DNA of 64,000 nt from positions 41,230,944 through 41,294,943 of the forward strand of contig CM077115.1 in the NCBI GenBank assembly GCA_039619475.1, in the 5' to 3' direction. The stretch is from Icerya purchasi. Taxonomy: Eukaryota > Arthropoda > Insecta > Hemiptera > Monophlebidae. Positions within the stretch are counted from its first letter, which is position 1; every line of letters begins with the position of its first letter. Positions 1 to 12,639 of the stretch are shown here, piece after piece. A model generated the notes under the pieces. That model searched no databases. It saw nothing but the letters and a program-made list of their open reading frames with translations, and was not told the origin of the DNA. The translations under genes and the position numbers were made by a program.

Positions 1-1850
1 CATTACAGTTTCTAACTACACCTTCCTTAAGTGAAATATTAAATTTATTTTTAAATTTAAAGACAAAAATGAGGGTAAGCAAATGATATTTTGCATTAAA
101 GTGCAATATATGTTTATTTTCAGTATTTGATGCCTTAAGTATAGTTTTTATAACCGAATTTTGAAGTGATTTTATTCTACTGATGTGGTAGTTTGCAGTT
201 CCTCCCCAAAAAATAATACCGTATGTCAAAACTGGCTGATAAAGTGCAAAATATATTCTAATTAAATAACTTTTTGTAAAGTATTGTGTAAGGTAATAGA
301 TTAAAAAGTTTAATTTTCGTAATTTAGCGGATACAAAATTTGAATGAGCTGACCAGTTTAATTTTGAATCGAATATTATACCGAGATATTTAATTTCTGG
401 AACACATTCTATGTTGTAATTGTTGGCTAAATTGAGTTTAAGAATTTTACCAAATTCATGCTGACTCATACTGTATATTACATACTTAGTTTTAGCTAGA
501 TTTAATGTTAACTTATTACTATTCACCTAGTTTTCTATTAAACGTACACTATTTTGAGTTAATTTGTGTATAATTGATGGGTACCTTGAACTTACAAGCA
601 AGACCGTGTCATCTGCATATACAAGAAGCTTTCCATCAACTTTTAGCCTACACAAATCGTTGATAAAAATTAAAAATAAAATTGGACCTAAAATGCTCCC
701 TTGGGGGACACCAATATTCTGCTCTTGTTCAGTACTATATACATTATTTATTTTAGTAACATATCGTCTATTTAAGAGGTAAGATTTGAACCAGCTTAGT
801 ATGAATCCGCGGAACCCAGCCTTTTCTAATTTCAGTACTAACAGCCCATGATCTACTGTGTCAAATGCTTTTTTAATATCGAAGTATGCAGCGGCTGTAA
901 ACTTCCCCGTTTCTAAATTATCAGTTATATAGGAAGTGTGTTCGAACAGAGCTGCCCCCGTTCCACGCTCAGGTAAAAACCCAAACTGATTGGTACTAAA
1001 GAATTTTGTTTCAATTAGATATTTCAAAATTTTGGTTTTCATACATTTTTCAGATACTTTTGAGATTGTAGAAAGTAAACATATAGGTCTATAATTTTCT
1101 GTGAGCTCTTTGCTACCATTTTTAAAGATTGGAACAATAACCCCAATTTTCATAATCTCCGGAAAACTACCTGAATGAATAGATTTATTAAATAGAAATG
1201 TTAATGGCTTGATAAAGAAGGATAGATTTTCCTTAACAAGTCCAATAGATATCATATCTTTCCCGTAGGATTGCTTATTTGGTAGACTAAGAATAGCACA
1301 TTTAATATCATCAGTGGTAAAATCTATAAACCCAAAGGATTTTATGCATACTTGTTCCATCTGTTTACTTGTAGCATTTAGTTGAGTCTGCTTAAAATCT
1401 TTGTTTTGAATATTACATACACTCTCTTTAAAATATTTATTAAAACAATTTGCCACCAATTTCTCGTTTTCAGATACTTGCACCATGTTATTATTAATTT
1501 TTATTTGGTCAATATTTGGTGATTTGATACCAATTGTACTATTAATAATATTCCAAAATTTTTTTGGATTTGTCCTATACTTACCTAATAACCTATTGTA
1601 ATATTTGGCTTTCGCTTTTCTAATCTCTCTATGGATTTGTTTTGAAATCGATTTAAATTTTTGTTGTAAACCAATATCGCTTCGATTTTGTTTGTGCGCT
1701 TGATAAATGTTTCTTTTTTGAGCTGAGAGTTGTAAAATAGCATCATTTACCCATGGATTTCTTTTCTTTTGCTTGTCTTTAATATGGATAATAGGGACTT
1801 TACATTTATTAACTATTTCGGACAAATTTTAGTTTAGTTGCACTAGAAAC
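1..1850 (-). mobile_element. LINE retrotransposon fragment, reverse transcriptase region (runs off left edge)
   Basis: The minus strand is open from about 1825 to 527 and encodes the linker and reverse transcriptase (RT) of a non-LTR retrotransposon. Visible RT blocks are 'NYRPICLLSTISKV', 'FDIKKAFDTVDHGLL', 'GVPQGSILGPILFLIFINDL' and the catalytic 'YADDT'. The reading frame ends at a TAG at 527-529 where related elements have Trp, then continues open toward base 1 with thumb-domain sequence such as 'EIKYLGIIFDSKLNW'. The single stop is therefore a lesion and not the natural end. There is no credible ATG; the 5' side stops near 1850 without an endonuclease domain, as expected of 5' truncation. 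It is a relative of the element at 1851-4605, not an identical copy. The motifs suggest a Jockey/CR1-type clade, which I cannot settle by eye. Confidence 0.85.
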
Positions 1851-4603
1851 TAAGGTAATAATAATTCTACAGCTTAACAATTCGAATTTATTTGGATTGA
1901 TATTTAAGACAAATCAAATAATATGTAATATGGAATTTAGCATTCTAAGCCTTAGTCAAGAAGTATGCCTTTAACTTTTTACGCCTTCTTCTGTAATTTA
2001 GTATCCATATGTTATGCATATGTGCAGGTAGTACATTGAATAGTAGGCATCCGTTATACTGAAGCTGATGCCTGGAATGATACTTATTGAAAGAAAGGAT
2101 TTTAGCGACTGTTCTATTTGAGTACCTTGTAACACCAGTTTTAACAGAGATATTGAATTTATGTTTATTTTTCATTACAAACAGTTGTGCTTCTAGTTTA
2201 TATATTTCTTTTATATTCAATAAGTCATTTTCAGCATTGCTGAATTCGTTATTGAAAATAATTCTAATAACTTCCTTCTCTAAGTAGGCTAACGGTTTGA
2301 TGTGGTAATCTGCAGCATCCCCCCAGTGAATTATACCATACGATAAGACTGGCTGATATAAGGATAAGTATAAACGCCGCAGTTGGCTATTATTAAAGAA
2401 TTGTCTAAGATAATAAAATATGTAGTTTAGTTTACGAAGTTTTTTGGCTAAATAAACGGGTTGTTTATCCCAAAGAAGCTTGTAGTCTAGTTGTAATCCT
2501 AGATATTTAATGTCATAAGCTCTCTCAAGAGGAATATTGTTGTCTCCAACTATTAATAAATCATCCCAGAAGTTTTGTGGCTGGTGGCTGTATACCAGAA
2601 ATTTAGATTTTTCTACGTTCAATATTAGCTCATTTTTATTTAACCAGCCATATATATTAGTTAGGTCCTCGTTCAGTAATCTTTGTAAGATATTTCGATA
2701 ACGTGAACTTGTTAAAAGGACAGTGTCATCAGCGTAGCAAAAAATTTTTCCATGCACATGTAATTTACATAAATCATTTATATAAATAAGGAACAAAATA
2801 GGGCCCAGGATACTTCCTTGGGGTACCCCATATTTTTGAATGGAAAATTCACTGTGCTGTCCATTTATTTTTGTTTTTACAGTTCTGTTGGTAAGATATG
2901 ACTTAAACCAATTAAATGTAAAACCACGGAAACCGCAGTTGTTCATTTTTTGAAGTAAAAGGTCATGATTTATTGTATCGAAAGTTTTACGGAGGTCCAA
3001 ATAGACAGCGGCAACAGAAAGGCCAGCTTCTAAGTTTTCTACCATGAAGGATATGTGCTCATATAATGCGTCATCAGTTCCCTTTCCTCTTATGAAGCCA
3101 TACTGATTATTGCTAAAGAAGTCAATTTTATCTAGATAATTTATTATTTTGGATTTTACACATTTTTCAAATATTTTCGAGAAGGTTGGCAATATACAAA
3201 TAGGTCTGTAATTTGTGACATTTTTTGAATCCCCGGTTTTATACACTGGAGTGATAATACCCTCTTTAAGGCAGTCAGGAAATTTACCTAATCTAAATGA
3301 CTCATTAAACAAAAAAGTTAGCGGCTTTAAGAAAATAGGTATACACTCCTTTATTAAAGAAATAGAGATTTGATCATATCCAAATGAGTTTTTGTTAGAC
3401 AAGGATCTAATGGCATCTGTAACGTCATCCTCATTGAAATCAAGGAATACAAACGATTTTAAATTTTTCTCTGTGGAGTACAGAAGTGGCAAATTTATTG
3501 TGCTGGAGCTTACACTCGTTTTTAGGTTTTCAATTTCTTTTATAAAAAACGTGTTAAAGTAATTTGCAATTTCGTACTCATTTCCACATGCATGTTTAAT
3601 TGAACCATTTACATTGATATCTGTTATTGAAGAATTTTTATTTCCCAATACACGTTTAACGATTTTCCAATAACTGTTTTGGTTTCCATGACAAGCATTT
3701 AATAGATTTGTATAGTATTCCCTTTTGGTTATTCTTATACTTTTCTGTAGCTTTTTGGAAATAGATTTGAAATTTGATATAAGGATTTTGTTCGTTGGAC
3801 ATGATTTTAACTCATTATAACAATTCTTCTTAATTACAGATCACTATTTCGTCTGTTACCCATTCAGATCTTTTCCGTGTTGTTCTTGATTTTTTTATTT
3901 TACACTTGGAATACTCTATTGTATTACGAATCTGAGCTAAAAACCATTCAAATTTCTCATCGACTGAGCAATTCATGGTATATAATCTTGATATATTTAA
4001 CGTATTCAGGGTTTTGAAAAATAATGCTTTATTTAAGACGGGATAAGAATCATTTGCCTTATTTTTAATACATGTATCAATTACGATAGTTGTATGTAAA
4101 GCTTTATGATCAGAGAAGTACACTTCATTTATACTTGATTCAACTTTGAGGTTTATACTGGGGCTTTTAGTTCCGCGAACGAAAACATGATCCAGACAAG
4201 ATGTATAATTAGATGCGTGTCGGGTGTATGTTGGTTCATTTATTACACTGTCGAATCCATTTGCAGATAATAAATTCAGATATTCCATACTTTTTGTTTC
4301 ATCAAGTAGGTTTATGTTAAGATCTCCCGTTAAAATAGTGGTGAAGTTTAGTGTAGTGATAACTTTACTTAAATCCTGAAGATAATCGCGGTATGACGAG
4401 TCACAAAAGCGGTATATTCCAACAACTGAGAAATAGGTATTCTTGTTTAATTGTATATTGATAGACTTTATATTACCACTTAAGATTTCAATTTTATTTT
4501 CAGAAAAGTTAAGATCGTTCTTAACATAGATTATTACACCACCTGATCTTTTAGTAATTCTACTTTGACCAGTAGAGGAAAACCCTGGAATATTATAGCG
4601 TCC

Positions 4604-4605
<2 letters not shown>
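1851..4605 (-). mobile_element. LINE retrotransposon, endonuclease plus RT ORF2, 5' truncated
   Basis: The element reads right to left. The C-terminal half of an apurinic-type endonuclease (about 4600-3830) shows 'SGGVIIYVKNDL', 'TILTGDLNINLL', 'CLDHVFV' and 'SDHKAL'. The RT follows (about 3829-1945) with 'FGYDQISISLI', 'NYRPICILPTFSKIFEKCV', 'GVPQGSILGPILFLIYINDL' and 'YADDTVLL', ending at a TAG at 1945-1947. The two halves are joined by one frameshift: after 'WVTDEIVICN' a stop appears near 3829, and the frame resumes one base over as 'KNCYNELKSC'. Otherwise the RT is unbroken, so the copy is fairly young. The N-terminal part of the endonuclease is missing because the element meets an (AAT)n tract at about 4605. 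The short 3' tail lies at 1851-1944, directly against the neighbouring LINE. Confidence 0.88.
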
Positions 4606-4643
<38 letters not shown>

Positions 4644-4660
4644 GTAATAATAATAATAAC
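4603..4660. repeat. (AAT)n microsatellite at the LINE 5' truncation point
   Basis: Nearly perfect AAT trinucleotide tract with one AGT interruption. It abuts the point where the minus-strand LINE endonuclease sequence ends. Translating it gives a poly-Ile or poly-Leu run that falsely extends the LINE ORF. Confidence 0.95.
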
Positions 4661-5488
4661 ACAGATAATAATAAAGTAAAATAACAATAATTGTAACAAT
4701 AGGTAACATGAATGCATAAAAGCAAGCAGTAAAAATATGAATAAATAATTATAATGGAGATAATTCTCTGTAAGAATAAAATAAAGTGAACTAGTATAAT
4801 ATTGATGTACGAAAAATAAGTTAAGGTTCAGTTTAAAATAAATAAAAACAAAAATAAGAAAAGAACAAGTATGTTGCCGTTAATTATAATCAAACACTTA
4901 CTGTACCTGCTTAAGTTTAACAACAGAATTTTTATTCGAATAAGCGATTAAATCATAGTGGACAACGTGTTAGAATACCTAGCGCGGATTTGCGCCGGCT
5001 GGTATTATTAAATTTCCTATAAAGGTGAAGATTAGTTAATGAGCGCGATAGAGAATTGCTTTTGATAAATTTATTGTAACAGTACAAACTTTGCAAACGC
5101 AACTACTTAAGATCGTATACATTTCGAGAACATCGGTGCGATTATTACCGCGGAGACAATTTACGATTATGTGAACTATATATCTCGACGGGGTTTACCA
5201 AGAAGTATGGCAGTAATGGAATAATTATCGTTTTTATTAGTAATAGAGATTTAAATCGAACTTTCGCGAGAATTATAAAGTAGAACTTACGAAAGCTCGT
5301 GTCGATTGATATGGAAAATAACATAAAGCAGTTCTTAAAAGAACTACAACTAGTTGTAAGTATAAGCGAAACAGATGAAAAGCAGGAATTCATTATTTGC
5401 GGGGATTATTAAATATAGATTTTCTACAAGCGGGGGACTTTTTTGATATTATGTTGGCGTGGGTGGTGCTGGCGTAAGACTGATTGAT
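4661..5488. other. No recognisable gene; one short ORF at 5311-5412
   Basis: The only coding-like item is a 33-codon + strand ORF at 5311-5412 starting 'MENNIKQFLKELQLVV' and ending 'FIICGDY', with a moderately GC-rich 5' flank (4975-5160). It could be the start of a decayed retroelement ORF1 or of an unknown gene cut by the hAT insertion just downstream. I do not recognise it. Confidence 0.3.
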
Positions 5489-5496
5489 AGTGTAAC

Positions 5497-6162
5497 CAGA
5501 CCTGGATTTAGAGGGAGTCTAGGGAGGGGCTGCAGCCCCGGGTCCCGCCTTATAAAGGGGCCCCCAAGAGACACTCACTTCCGACATGTAATAAAAAATT
5601 AATCTATCATTTGTCATATACATAAACTTTTTTTTAAAATAAATAGAATTAACTTTACAGGAGCAAGTGCATTTTTTAATACATTTATTTGTTGATAATT
5701 TTGTATCCATTTTTATTTCCGCCTAGAGGAGGAAACTTCGTAATAGTAAAATTTCGAATTTCGTAAAAACCTACCAGAAATTTTGTCGGAATCTACGCTT
5801 TTTAGGAAATGTCTGTATGAATGTGTGTGCGTGTGTACACACGCAGCACACGCAAAAACACTATCCTTTTATGCAAATCTTTGGTTAAAATTTTCTGAAA
5901 AATTCATTGTTTAAAATTACATATATATATATATAATATATATTTTTTTTTGGCATCGAAAATTCTACCCATTGTCTATATGATATTTAGTTTTGTTTAC
6001 ATTAATAATTATATGCTAATTCGTGAATTTAAAATAATATAATTCAATTAAATTAAAGAAAATTTAGTTATTCTATAAAACTGATAATTTTGTCACTTCC
6101 GAAAATGGAGGCCCCTAATATTTCCGTAGCCCCGGTCCTATCATACACTTAATCCAGGCCTG
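5497..6162. mobile_element. hAT-type non-autonomous DNA transposon (MITE), 666 bp
   Basis: The left end starts CAGACCTGGATTTAG and the right end, read in reverse, starts CAGGCCTGGATTAAG, giving terminal inverted repeats of about 15 bp. Subterminal GGGGCC-rich sequence is shared by both ends. The element is bracketed by a perfect 8-bp direct repeat, AGTGTAAC, at 5489-5496 and 6163-6170. An 8-bp duplication and CAG...CTG termini are the hallmarks of the hAT superfamily. No transposase ORF is present inside; the 63-codon minus-strand ORF at 5519-5710 looks incidental. It was mobilised in trans and is recent enough for the target duplication to remain exact. Confidence 0.9.
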
Positions 6163-6394
6163 AGTGTAACAAGGGAAGAATTTTGGAATGGTAGGTGAAC
6201 TGAATCGTGTACAGATAATATATTTATAAGGAGCTCAACTGACAAAATTTATGCGGGCATTATTAATTCGAAGATCTCTCTGATCGTTACATTGCATGCG
6301 ACCTACATCTTTAGAAGGCCCAAATAAGGATAAAATAGACGAAAAGCGGTTGAACTGAATTTTTAAAAATTACCATTGGCAAGGTGTAGAGCGA

Positions 6395-6583
6395 ATGAAT
6401 TCAGCCGAAGGAATATGTTCGCAAATGCAAACGTATTTTAATCAATTGTGTAAAGAAAGCGGGAAGCAGGTGACTTTTACAAATGGAAATATCCTGTACT
6501 TTAGCAATGACACACTGGATGAATACAAAAACATTAAATTTGATGAAAATAAGGGACACTTATTAAAAGCGCTGCAGAGGTAG
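6395..6583 (+). CDS. Hypothetical 62-codon ORF, unassigned
   Basis: ATG-initiated ORF whose product begins 'MNSAEGICSQMQTYFNQL' and ends 'GHLLKALQR'. Composition is protein-like (mixed polar residues, no low complexity) and slightly GC-richer than the flanks. It has no recognised domain, signal peptide or membrane segment, and no splice donor of good quality directly after it. It lies 230 bp beyond the hAT element and could be a relic of a retroelement ORF1 related to the 33-codon ORF at 5311. A single exon of a cellular gene is also possible. Function unknown. Confidence 0.25.
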   Translation: MNSAEGICSQMQTYFNQLCKESGKQVTFTNGNILYFSNDTLDEYKNIKFDENKGHLLKALQR

Positions 6584-8389
6584 CAAAACAAACGGTGACT
6601 TCCCATTTCGCCTAAATTTAAGGTTTCGGTTACTCAGGTAATAAAAAAAAGGTCAGACAAACATACGAATGATTCTTTAAACAGACTAAACGCATCATTT
6701 TTTTTTTTCCTATTTGATTCCGCTGTTAATCTTTTCTTTTCGAAAAACAACAAAAAAGTTTCATATGAAAATCAGAAGTGAAAAAAATACCGCTAAAAAT
6801 ATTTAATATAAATGTACGCGAAATGACGACTCCGATTAATATATGCGAGTTATTCCATTCTAAGTCCAGCGCTGTATAAATCCCATCCGCCTTATCAGTC
6901 AGTATATAAAAGCCTTATTGCTGTCTAGTGTGACATGAACATTGAAGTGTTCGAAGTTCCAGAAAAAAAGAAAGAAAAATAATCTAAATAAAGAGTTGTA
7001 GACGGATAAATGCTTTATTACAAATTGAAAACAATGCATGTTTATGCGAGATTTATCTAAGTTCCTCGTTAAAAAACAAACAGAATAATTTTTTTCGTTT
7101 TCTTAATTCTTTTTTCGAACAGACATTTGTTTCTAATATTTTCTTTTTAAATCGTAAGAAAGAGGCAAAAAGTGTATTTATTTGTTTATTTGTTTTTTCT
7201 TTATTGCGTTAGACTTGTCAGCAGCGGACGATCACCCATCAAAAAGAAGATGTAATTAAAAAGTTAATAAACGAAAAGTAAAGTTAATATTCAGCAAAAA
7301 TTACTTACTAATCTAATAGTATACTTTAATTTTTTTATGTCAATAAACTTGTCTCTAATTTTTAATTTTTTCCGACTTACAAAAAGAAAGAGGTTATATG
7401 TATGTTCGTTACGTATGTTTTTTTTTTTATGTTTGTTCAGCTTAACTCATATTCATGTGAATCGACCATTTTACTGGTTCAGACGCCATTTTTCGGCAAA
7501 TCCAAAAGAGGATAAAGAAAAAAAACCTTCCATTTTACTATTTAAAATGTCTTAATTCAATAAATTGCCAAAAGATTACGATTTAACATTACAAAAAGGA
7601 AAAAGAAAGAGAATATAAAAAGACGCTATTCAATTAACCAAATATTTTATAATGTACTTCTGACGTACAAAACAAAAATTTATAGCAATTAAGCGAAAAT
7701 AATTTTTTAATGGATGACAATTATTCTTTGTTGCCGAAATCTAATTGAATACCATTTCATTTAAAGCGTAATTTGCGATAAATATTTCACATACATTATT
7801 TACCTGCTCGATTTGTCTTTATAAATGATATATCCATTATTATATATTAGACCGACTCAAAATGTTTGTTTTATTCACAAACGACAACTTATAATATTCA
7901 AGATAGAAGAATAGTTTCCTTCAGAATAAGACCCAAGCCAGAACAAATTACGATTTCATAGCGTAAAGCAGTCAGTATGCGGTGATTTTCCGCATATTGG
8001 GACGAATTTGGCATTTCTTACGACCTTTAATGACACTGTCCGAGCTAGCAAAATAATAAAATTTGGGTAACAATCATTCAATTTCTCCAACGGTCTCGGC
8101 AGCGGGCAAACGCGGCATTGTTTGTCAAAGACGCTTTCGCGGTTAAAAAATCGAGGGATCCCCCGCTGCGCTAGGGTAACCTTTTTTTCTGCCTACCAAA
8201 CGTGACCGTGTTGCCAAGTTGACTTTTTTCAAATTATTATTATTATTATTATTATTTTATGGGTTTTTCTCTATTTTTAGGCGAAATGGGAATTAGGCGA
8301 AATGGTACCAGACCCAACAAACATTAGGTTTAACGAAAAGTAGCTAAAATCGGGAAAGTCAAATATTACATATTAGACTAAAAGAAATA
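6584..8389. other. AT-rich non-coding DNA with a core-promoter-like site and an inverted-repeat pair
   Basis: No gene seen. A good TATA sequence (TATATAAAAG, 6904-6913) is followed about 25-30 bp later by TCTAGTG and by a 15-codon ORF beginning MNIEVFEVPEKKK (ATG near 6943). This could be a cryptic or real promoter. A perfect 17-bp inverted repeat sits at 6600-6616 and 8276-8292. A short (ATT)n tract lies at about 8235-8257. Confidence 0.35.
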
Positions 8390-9710
8390 AGTAAAATAAG
8401 CATATACCAATACCAAAGAAGTATGGCAAATAATCAAAATAGAATTGCACCGAATAAAAACAAAACGTCGCTCAATGAGTTTGTTTTGAAGCGTTCTAAA
8501 AGTGCAAAGAGGAGGCTGCGAATAAATTTATAGAGCATTTCTCCCGATCAAAACGGCATTACTTGTAATCTACAGTTGCCGAATTCCGATACTATAGGGG
8601 CAGAGCACACACACATAATTTTATACACTAAGAGCTATAAAAAAAGCAAGTTGAACAGATGATTATTGTAAACTAACGACTTATAAAGCGCCAGGTTGGG
8701 ATGAAATAAGAACTTCAGATATTAAAAATAAAATTTTGGAACCGTCATTCTGCTATTAACGAATTAATTGTTCCTTTACTGAAAGTATGGTTCCCGAAAA
8801 ACTAAAAATTGGTGTTATCAAACCTATTTATAAAAGTGGTTCGGCGGGAGTTTGATACAAATTACCGACCAATTAGAATTATTTCGGTTTTTTGGCGAAA
8901 ATTTTAGAACAATTCATTGCGTTTCATCTAGGAAACTATTCGGAGCGGAATAACTTGCTACGTACCAATCATTGTAAATAATTTTTGCGGACAACTGCGT
9001 TTAGAAAATGTAATATAACGCTTAATCGCTTCTGATTATATTACATTTTCTAAACGCAGTTGTCCGCAAATTATTTATAAATCATTGCGAAAGTTTCGAA
9101 CTTTTCATTACATACTAATCAGTTTCGGTTTAGAGGAGGGAAATCAGTTGTCTCCTGTTTTAAGAATATCAATAACTTTTATTGATATTAGTAAAGCTTT
9201 TGCTGCGGTAAATCATCAAATATTGTTGCGAATAATGCAAGGAATATCGTAGGTAGGCATTTAAAAATTATTTCGATAATAGAGTGAGTGTAGTTGAAAT
9301 TAACGAAGAACTAAGCGGGGGGAAATCGCATTAAAGGGTGTAAAGCAATTACTGTTTTTTATGATTTATACTAATTCCTTCCATAAGTATGTTAAAAATT
9401 CGACGGTATTATGCGGACGGTGATATAGCGCTGCTAATCGAACATCATAATATTTATACAGCCGAGAAATTTAAGAGCATGTCGATATTATCTGTAGATG
9501 AGCGCATGATATTAATACATAAAAATATCGAAGGCTTTGCATATCAGAACGTCCAGCAGATACAGAACATACAAAAACAATCTACCATAATGCGTGATAG
9601 CAACTGCTTACGTAACTGCTTGACTGCAACCGGGACCACCCGCGAATGTAGTCCGTTGGTAACGGCGGAGGAATTTAAAAATACCTGGGCTTAATCATTG
9701 GTAAAACTTC
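8390..9710 (+). mobile_element. Heavily decayed LINE reverse transcriptase relic
   Basis: Fragments in all three + frames follow the RT order. 'EVWQII' near 8420 is the end of the linker. 'YKAPGWDEI' lies near 8690, 'KLKIGVIKPIYKSG' near 8800 and 'AKILEQFIA' near 8900. 'NQFRFRGGKS' is near 9120, 'DISKAFAAVNHQILL' near 9190, and the catalytic box survives as 'YYADGDIALLIEH' near 9405. The second Asp of YADD is therefore replaced. The longest open piece, 9389-9694, is 101 codons. Many stops and shifts make it dead. The sequence is interrupted by the palindromic insertion at 8975-9079. The clade appears the same as the LINE at 43016-48779. Confidence 0.75.
8975..9079. repeat. Near-perfect palindrome (43-nt arms, 19-nt loop) inside the LINE relic
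   Basis: Arms 8975-9017 and 9037-9079 are complementary except for two extra T residues in the left arm. The loop is 9018-9036. The 8-mer AATCATTG lies just outside each arm as a direct repeat. It interrupts the LINE RT between the 'NNLLRTN' and 'NQFRF' positions, so it is an insertion or a fold-back rearrangement. Confidence 0.85.
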
Positions 9711-12225
9711 AACTTGGAATAAGCACATTTTAAAGGTTATCTAACGGAATTAAAGAAACGTTACCAGTATTATATGGATTAGCTCGGCCAAAACCGGCCA
9801 CACTCGAATTGCGCACCGGAAGTTTGCAGGTATGAAATATAAAAAAACAAACGAAAACTACGCTCGGGCCATAATCGCTGTTCGCTGGACTAAGGGTTTC
9901 CAAAACTGATGGCCCTTATCGTACTATATTTTTAATGTTCGATAACTTTCAACATTTTTACGTATCGTATTTTTGACAATTAATTTTTAATCTATTAATG
10001 AAAAATACTACATCTGCTTATGTATTAAAAATCATTCCTGTATAACGGTTTATTAAAAAATATTTGAGAATACTCCAGATTAATTTTAAAAATACGTAAT
10101 TGTTTAAACTTCTAATTCCATTTTTGTTTTTAAAACAAGTACTTCCGATAAATAACTGTGATATATTTATGTTTTAATCATTAAAAATTGATTCCGGCTT
10201 TTGCAATTTACCAGTTAGCTCAACTTTCAGTAATTTAGCTTACTCCTAATTGTCTACATTTGTGTTCTTTTATCTTTCTAGTTTCAAAAGAATTATATTT
10301 ATGATTAAACGTGTATATTACTATCTTTTGACATAGCGGCAGCTAAAATTTTTCCTTATTTGCAAGTTATTATTTTTAATAAAATATTTCACTTTCATAT
10401 ATACGTTAATGTTAATTTCGTGTTACCATTAATGTGTTAAGCAATTATCAGTGTTAACAGTTTTATTATGGGGATGAATATTTCTAGAACAGTTTGAATT
10501 CTACAAAGCCCCTGTAAAATAACAATTTTGAAACATCATTTTATTTCTATGATTAAAAATAGAGCAATAATTTAAACAGTGTCGAATTACTGTTATGTAC
10601 TTATTATAAGCCGGATGATAATTTTTGATGTTTTTTTATGAGGAAAAATTATGACGCTTACACGTTAAAATGTAAAGCTATATACAAAAATAGTATTAAA
10701 TGCTCTTTCAGAAAATGCTAACGTTCGAACAACTCTTCTAACCCCTGAGTGCTAAAAGTCGCGCAACGAGTTAAAAGAATATGTAATATGACAAATTTAA
10801 AATTATCTAAAAATTACTTCAAAATGCACAAATCACCAACCGATATTATTATTCCTGAAATTTAAAATATACAATAAACAACAAAAACTTTGCATCGCAA
10901 TAAACATTTCCAATAAGCACTTAATTTAAACCCCATTTGCATCTAAAAACGGCAAACGAATGTAGTTTTCGGAAATATATGTATAAACGGATACTTTGGA
11001 AAGAAAAGTATAACGATATTTTAGCTTCAAATTTAAATTACCGGAGGGTGCTGGAAACTTAAAAGTTCAAAAAAAAAAAATGTTTTCCCGGGCATGTTCT
11101 GTATTAATGGAAAACATTACACGGAAGTAATGAAACCATATTTTAGTTTCGTAAAAAAACTTTCAAAATTTGCGACGACTTTAAAAAAAACTTTTAAAAA
11201 AAAGTATTTCCTTAAGGACAAAATAAAACTGTGTAAATAGTGTACAATCATAATATCAATAAAAGAACAGATAAATAGAATGAACCCATCAGATTTTTTA
11301 TTACTGTATGATAAATAAAAATGTGAATTAAATTTAACCTAATAAGTAAATATAAACACTATTATAAAATTTAAAATAAAACTACAAATAAATTATTACG
11401 ACGTAGGGAAGCTATACAGCTGCTTTATAGGAACAGAATTTTACGAAATGCAACCTATCTATTTCCCCAGATTGCAACTGGGCTGATTTCTTAGTTATAA
11501 AATCCAGTTTGTACTTTGTTTTTTTATGTTTTATTGGAACTATTCCTTGCTGAAAACTATTAATTTTAACATATGTAACGGTTGAAGTAATTGCAAATTT
11601 TTAACAAATTTGCTTTTAAAATTCAAATGACAATTTATAACTGAGATTGAACACTGATTAATGAATAAAATAAAATCTGAACTGAAACTTTCCCGAAACT
11701 CGGTTCCCTCAAACTCGTAAGTAACTCGTATATTATAACAACATATTTAATTTGTCAAACTCGAAAATTTTACATGGTCGCATTTATATTTTATGTACAT
11801 TAATCAGTTGATATGAAAGTATTTTGTATTAATGTGAAATAGAAGCTTCATGAAACATAATATGCCGTGCGCTGAAAATTCTACTGATTCAGTTAGAAAT
11901 ATTATGGTAATTTACGTTATTTTATATAATATTCGTGCAAAAATTATTCTATTTTATGCAACATTTCTTTAAATATGAGTACGTTCCCTAGAGGTTGTTA
12001 AAAATATTTCGAATAACAATCGTACTGCTAACGGGATAGTAGCCTATTTTTCGCAAAAACGTTAAAGGCTTTTTTAATCGACTGAAATGTAGTTCGGTTA
12101 TTATTCCAAATAGTAAACGTGTTTCATTACGATAACACATTTTGGAAGTCACTGAAAGAGCGACTTTTACTCATTTTTTAAGTCCTTCATCGATTTTATA
12201 AAATCAGAGTATTTTTTTTAAAGGC
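9711..12225. other. AT-rich non-coding region; possible DNA element bounded by inverted motifs
   Basis: No gene or recognisable transposase. A 19-bp motif CACACTCGAATTGCGCACC at 9799-9817 is repeated in inverted orientation at 12226-12240, 12269-12285 and 12310-12326 with a few mismatches, so the 2.5-kb interval could be a degenerate terminal-repeat element. The interior is intron-like. Confidence 0.35.
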
Positions 12226-12330
12226 GGTGCGCAATTCGAGTTGTCAGCGGGTGGGCTATTTCGGGTCTGGTGCGGAATTCGTGTGTGACTTGTCACTGTG
12301 TTAGTGCTTGGTGCACAATTCGTGTGTCCC
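12226..12330. repeat. Three tandemly spaced copies of a GGTGC-N2-AATTCG-GTG motif
   Basis: GGTGCGCAATTCGAG (12226), GGTGCGGAATTCGTGTG (12269) and GGTGCACAATTCGTGTG (12310), spaced about 42 bp. The local GC content is higher than the surroundings. The reverse complement occurs at 9799-9817. Confidence 0.6.
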
Positions 12331-12639
12331 CGCCAAAACCGTATAGCGGTCTTCGGGTTTACTATGATGCCATAGTAGTAGAATATCGGTATGGGGGGAG
12401 CAAAAAGTGCGGTAATCAAAAAGATTAGTAATCGGTAAAAGAGATGTTTAATGATTCCTAAAAAAGTTCAGATTAGTAAGAACATCAATTGGTGGGAAGC
12501 GGTAAACGAAATGCCACCAAGTGTTAAATTTGTATATGGTCTGCCAGTTGGGAATCGATCGCATATATATATATATATATATATGATTAAATTAAGAAGT
12601 TACGTGTATTGTTTTTTTTTTTTTTTGGTTATTTTAATT

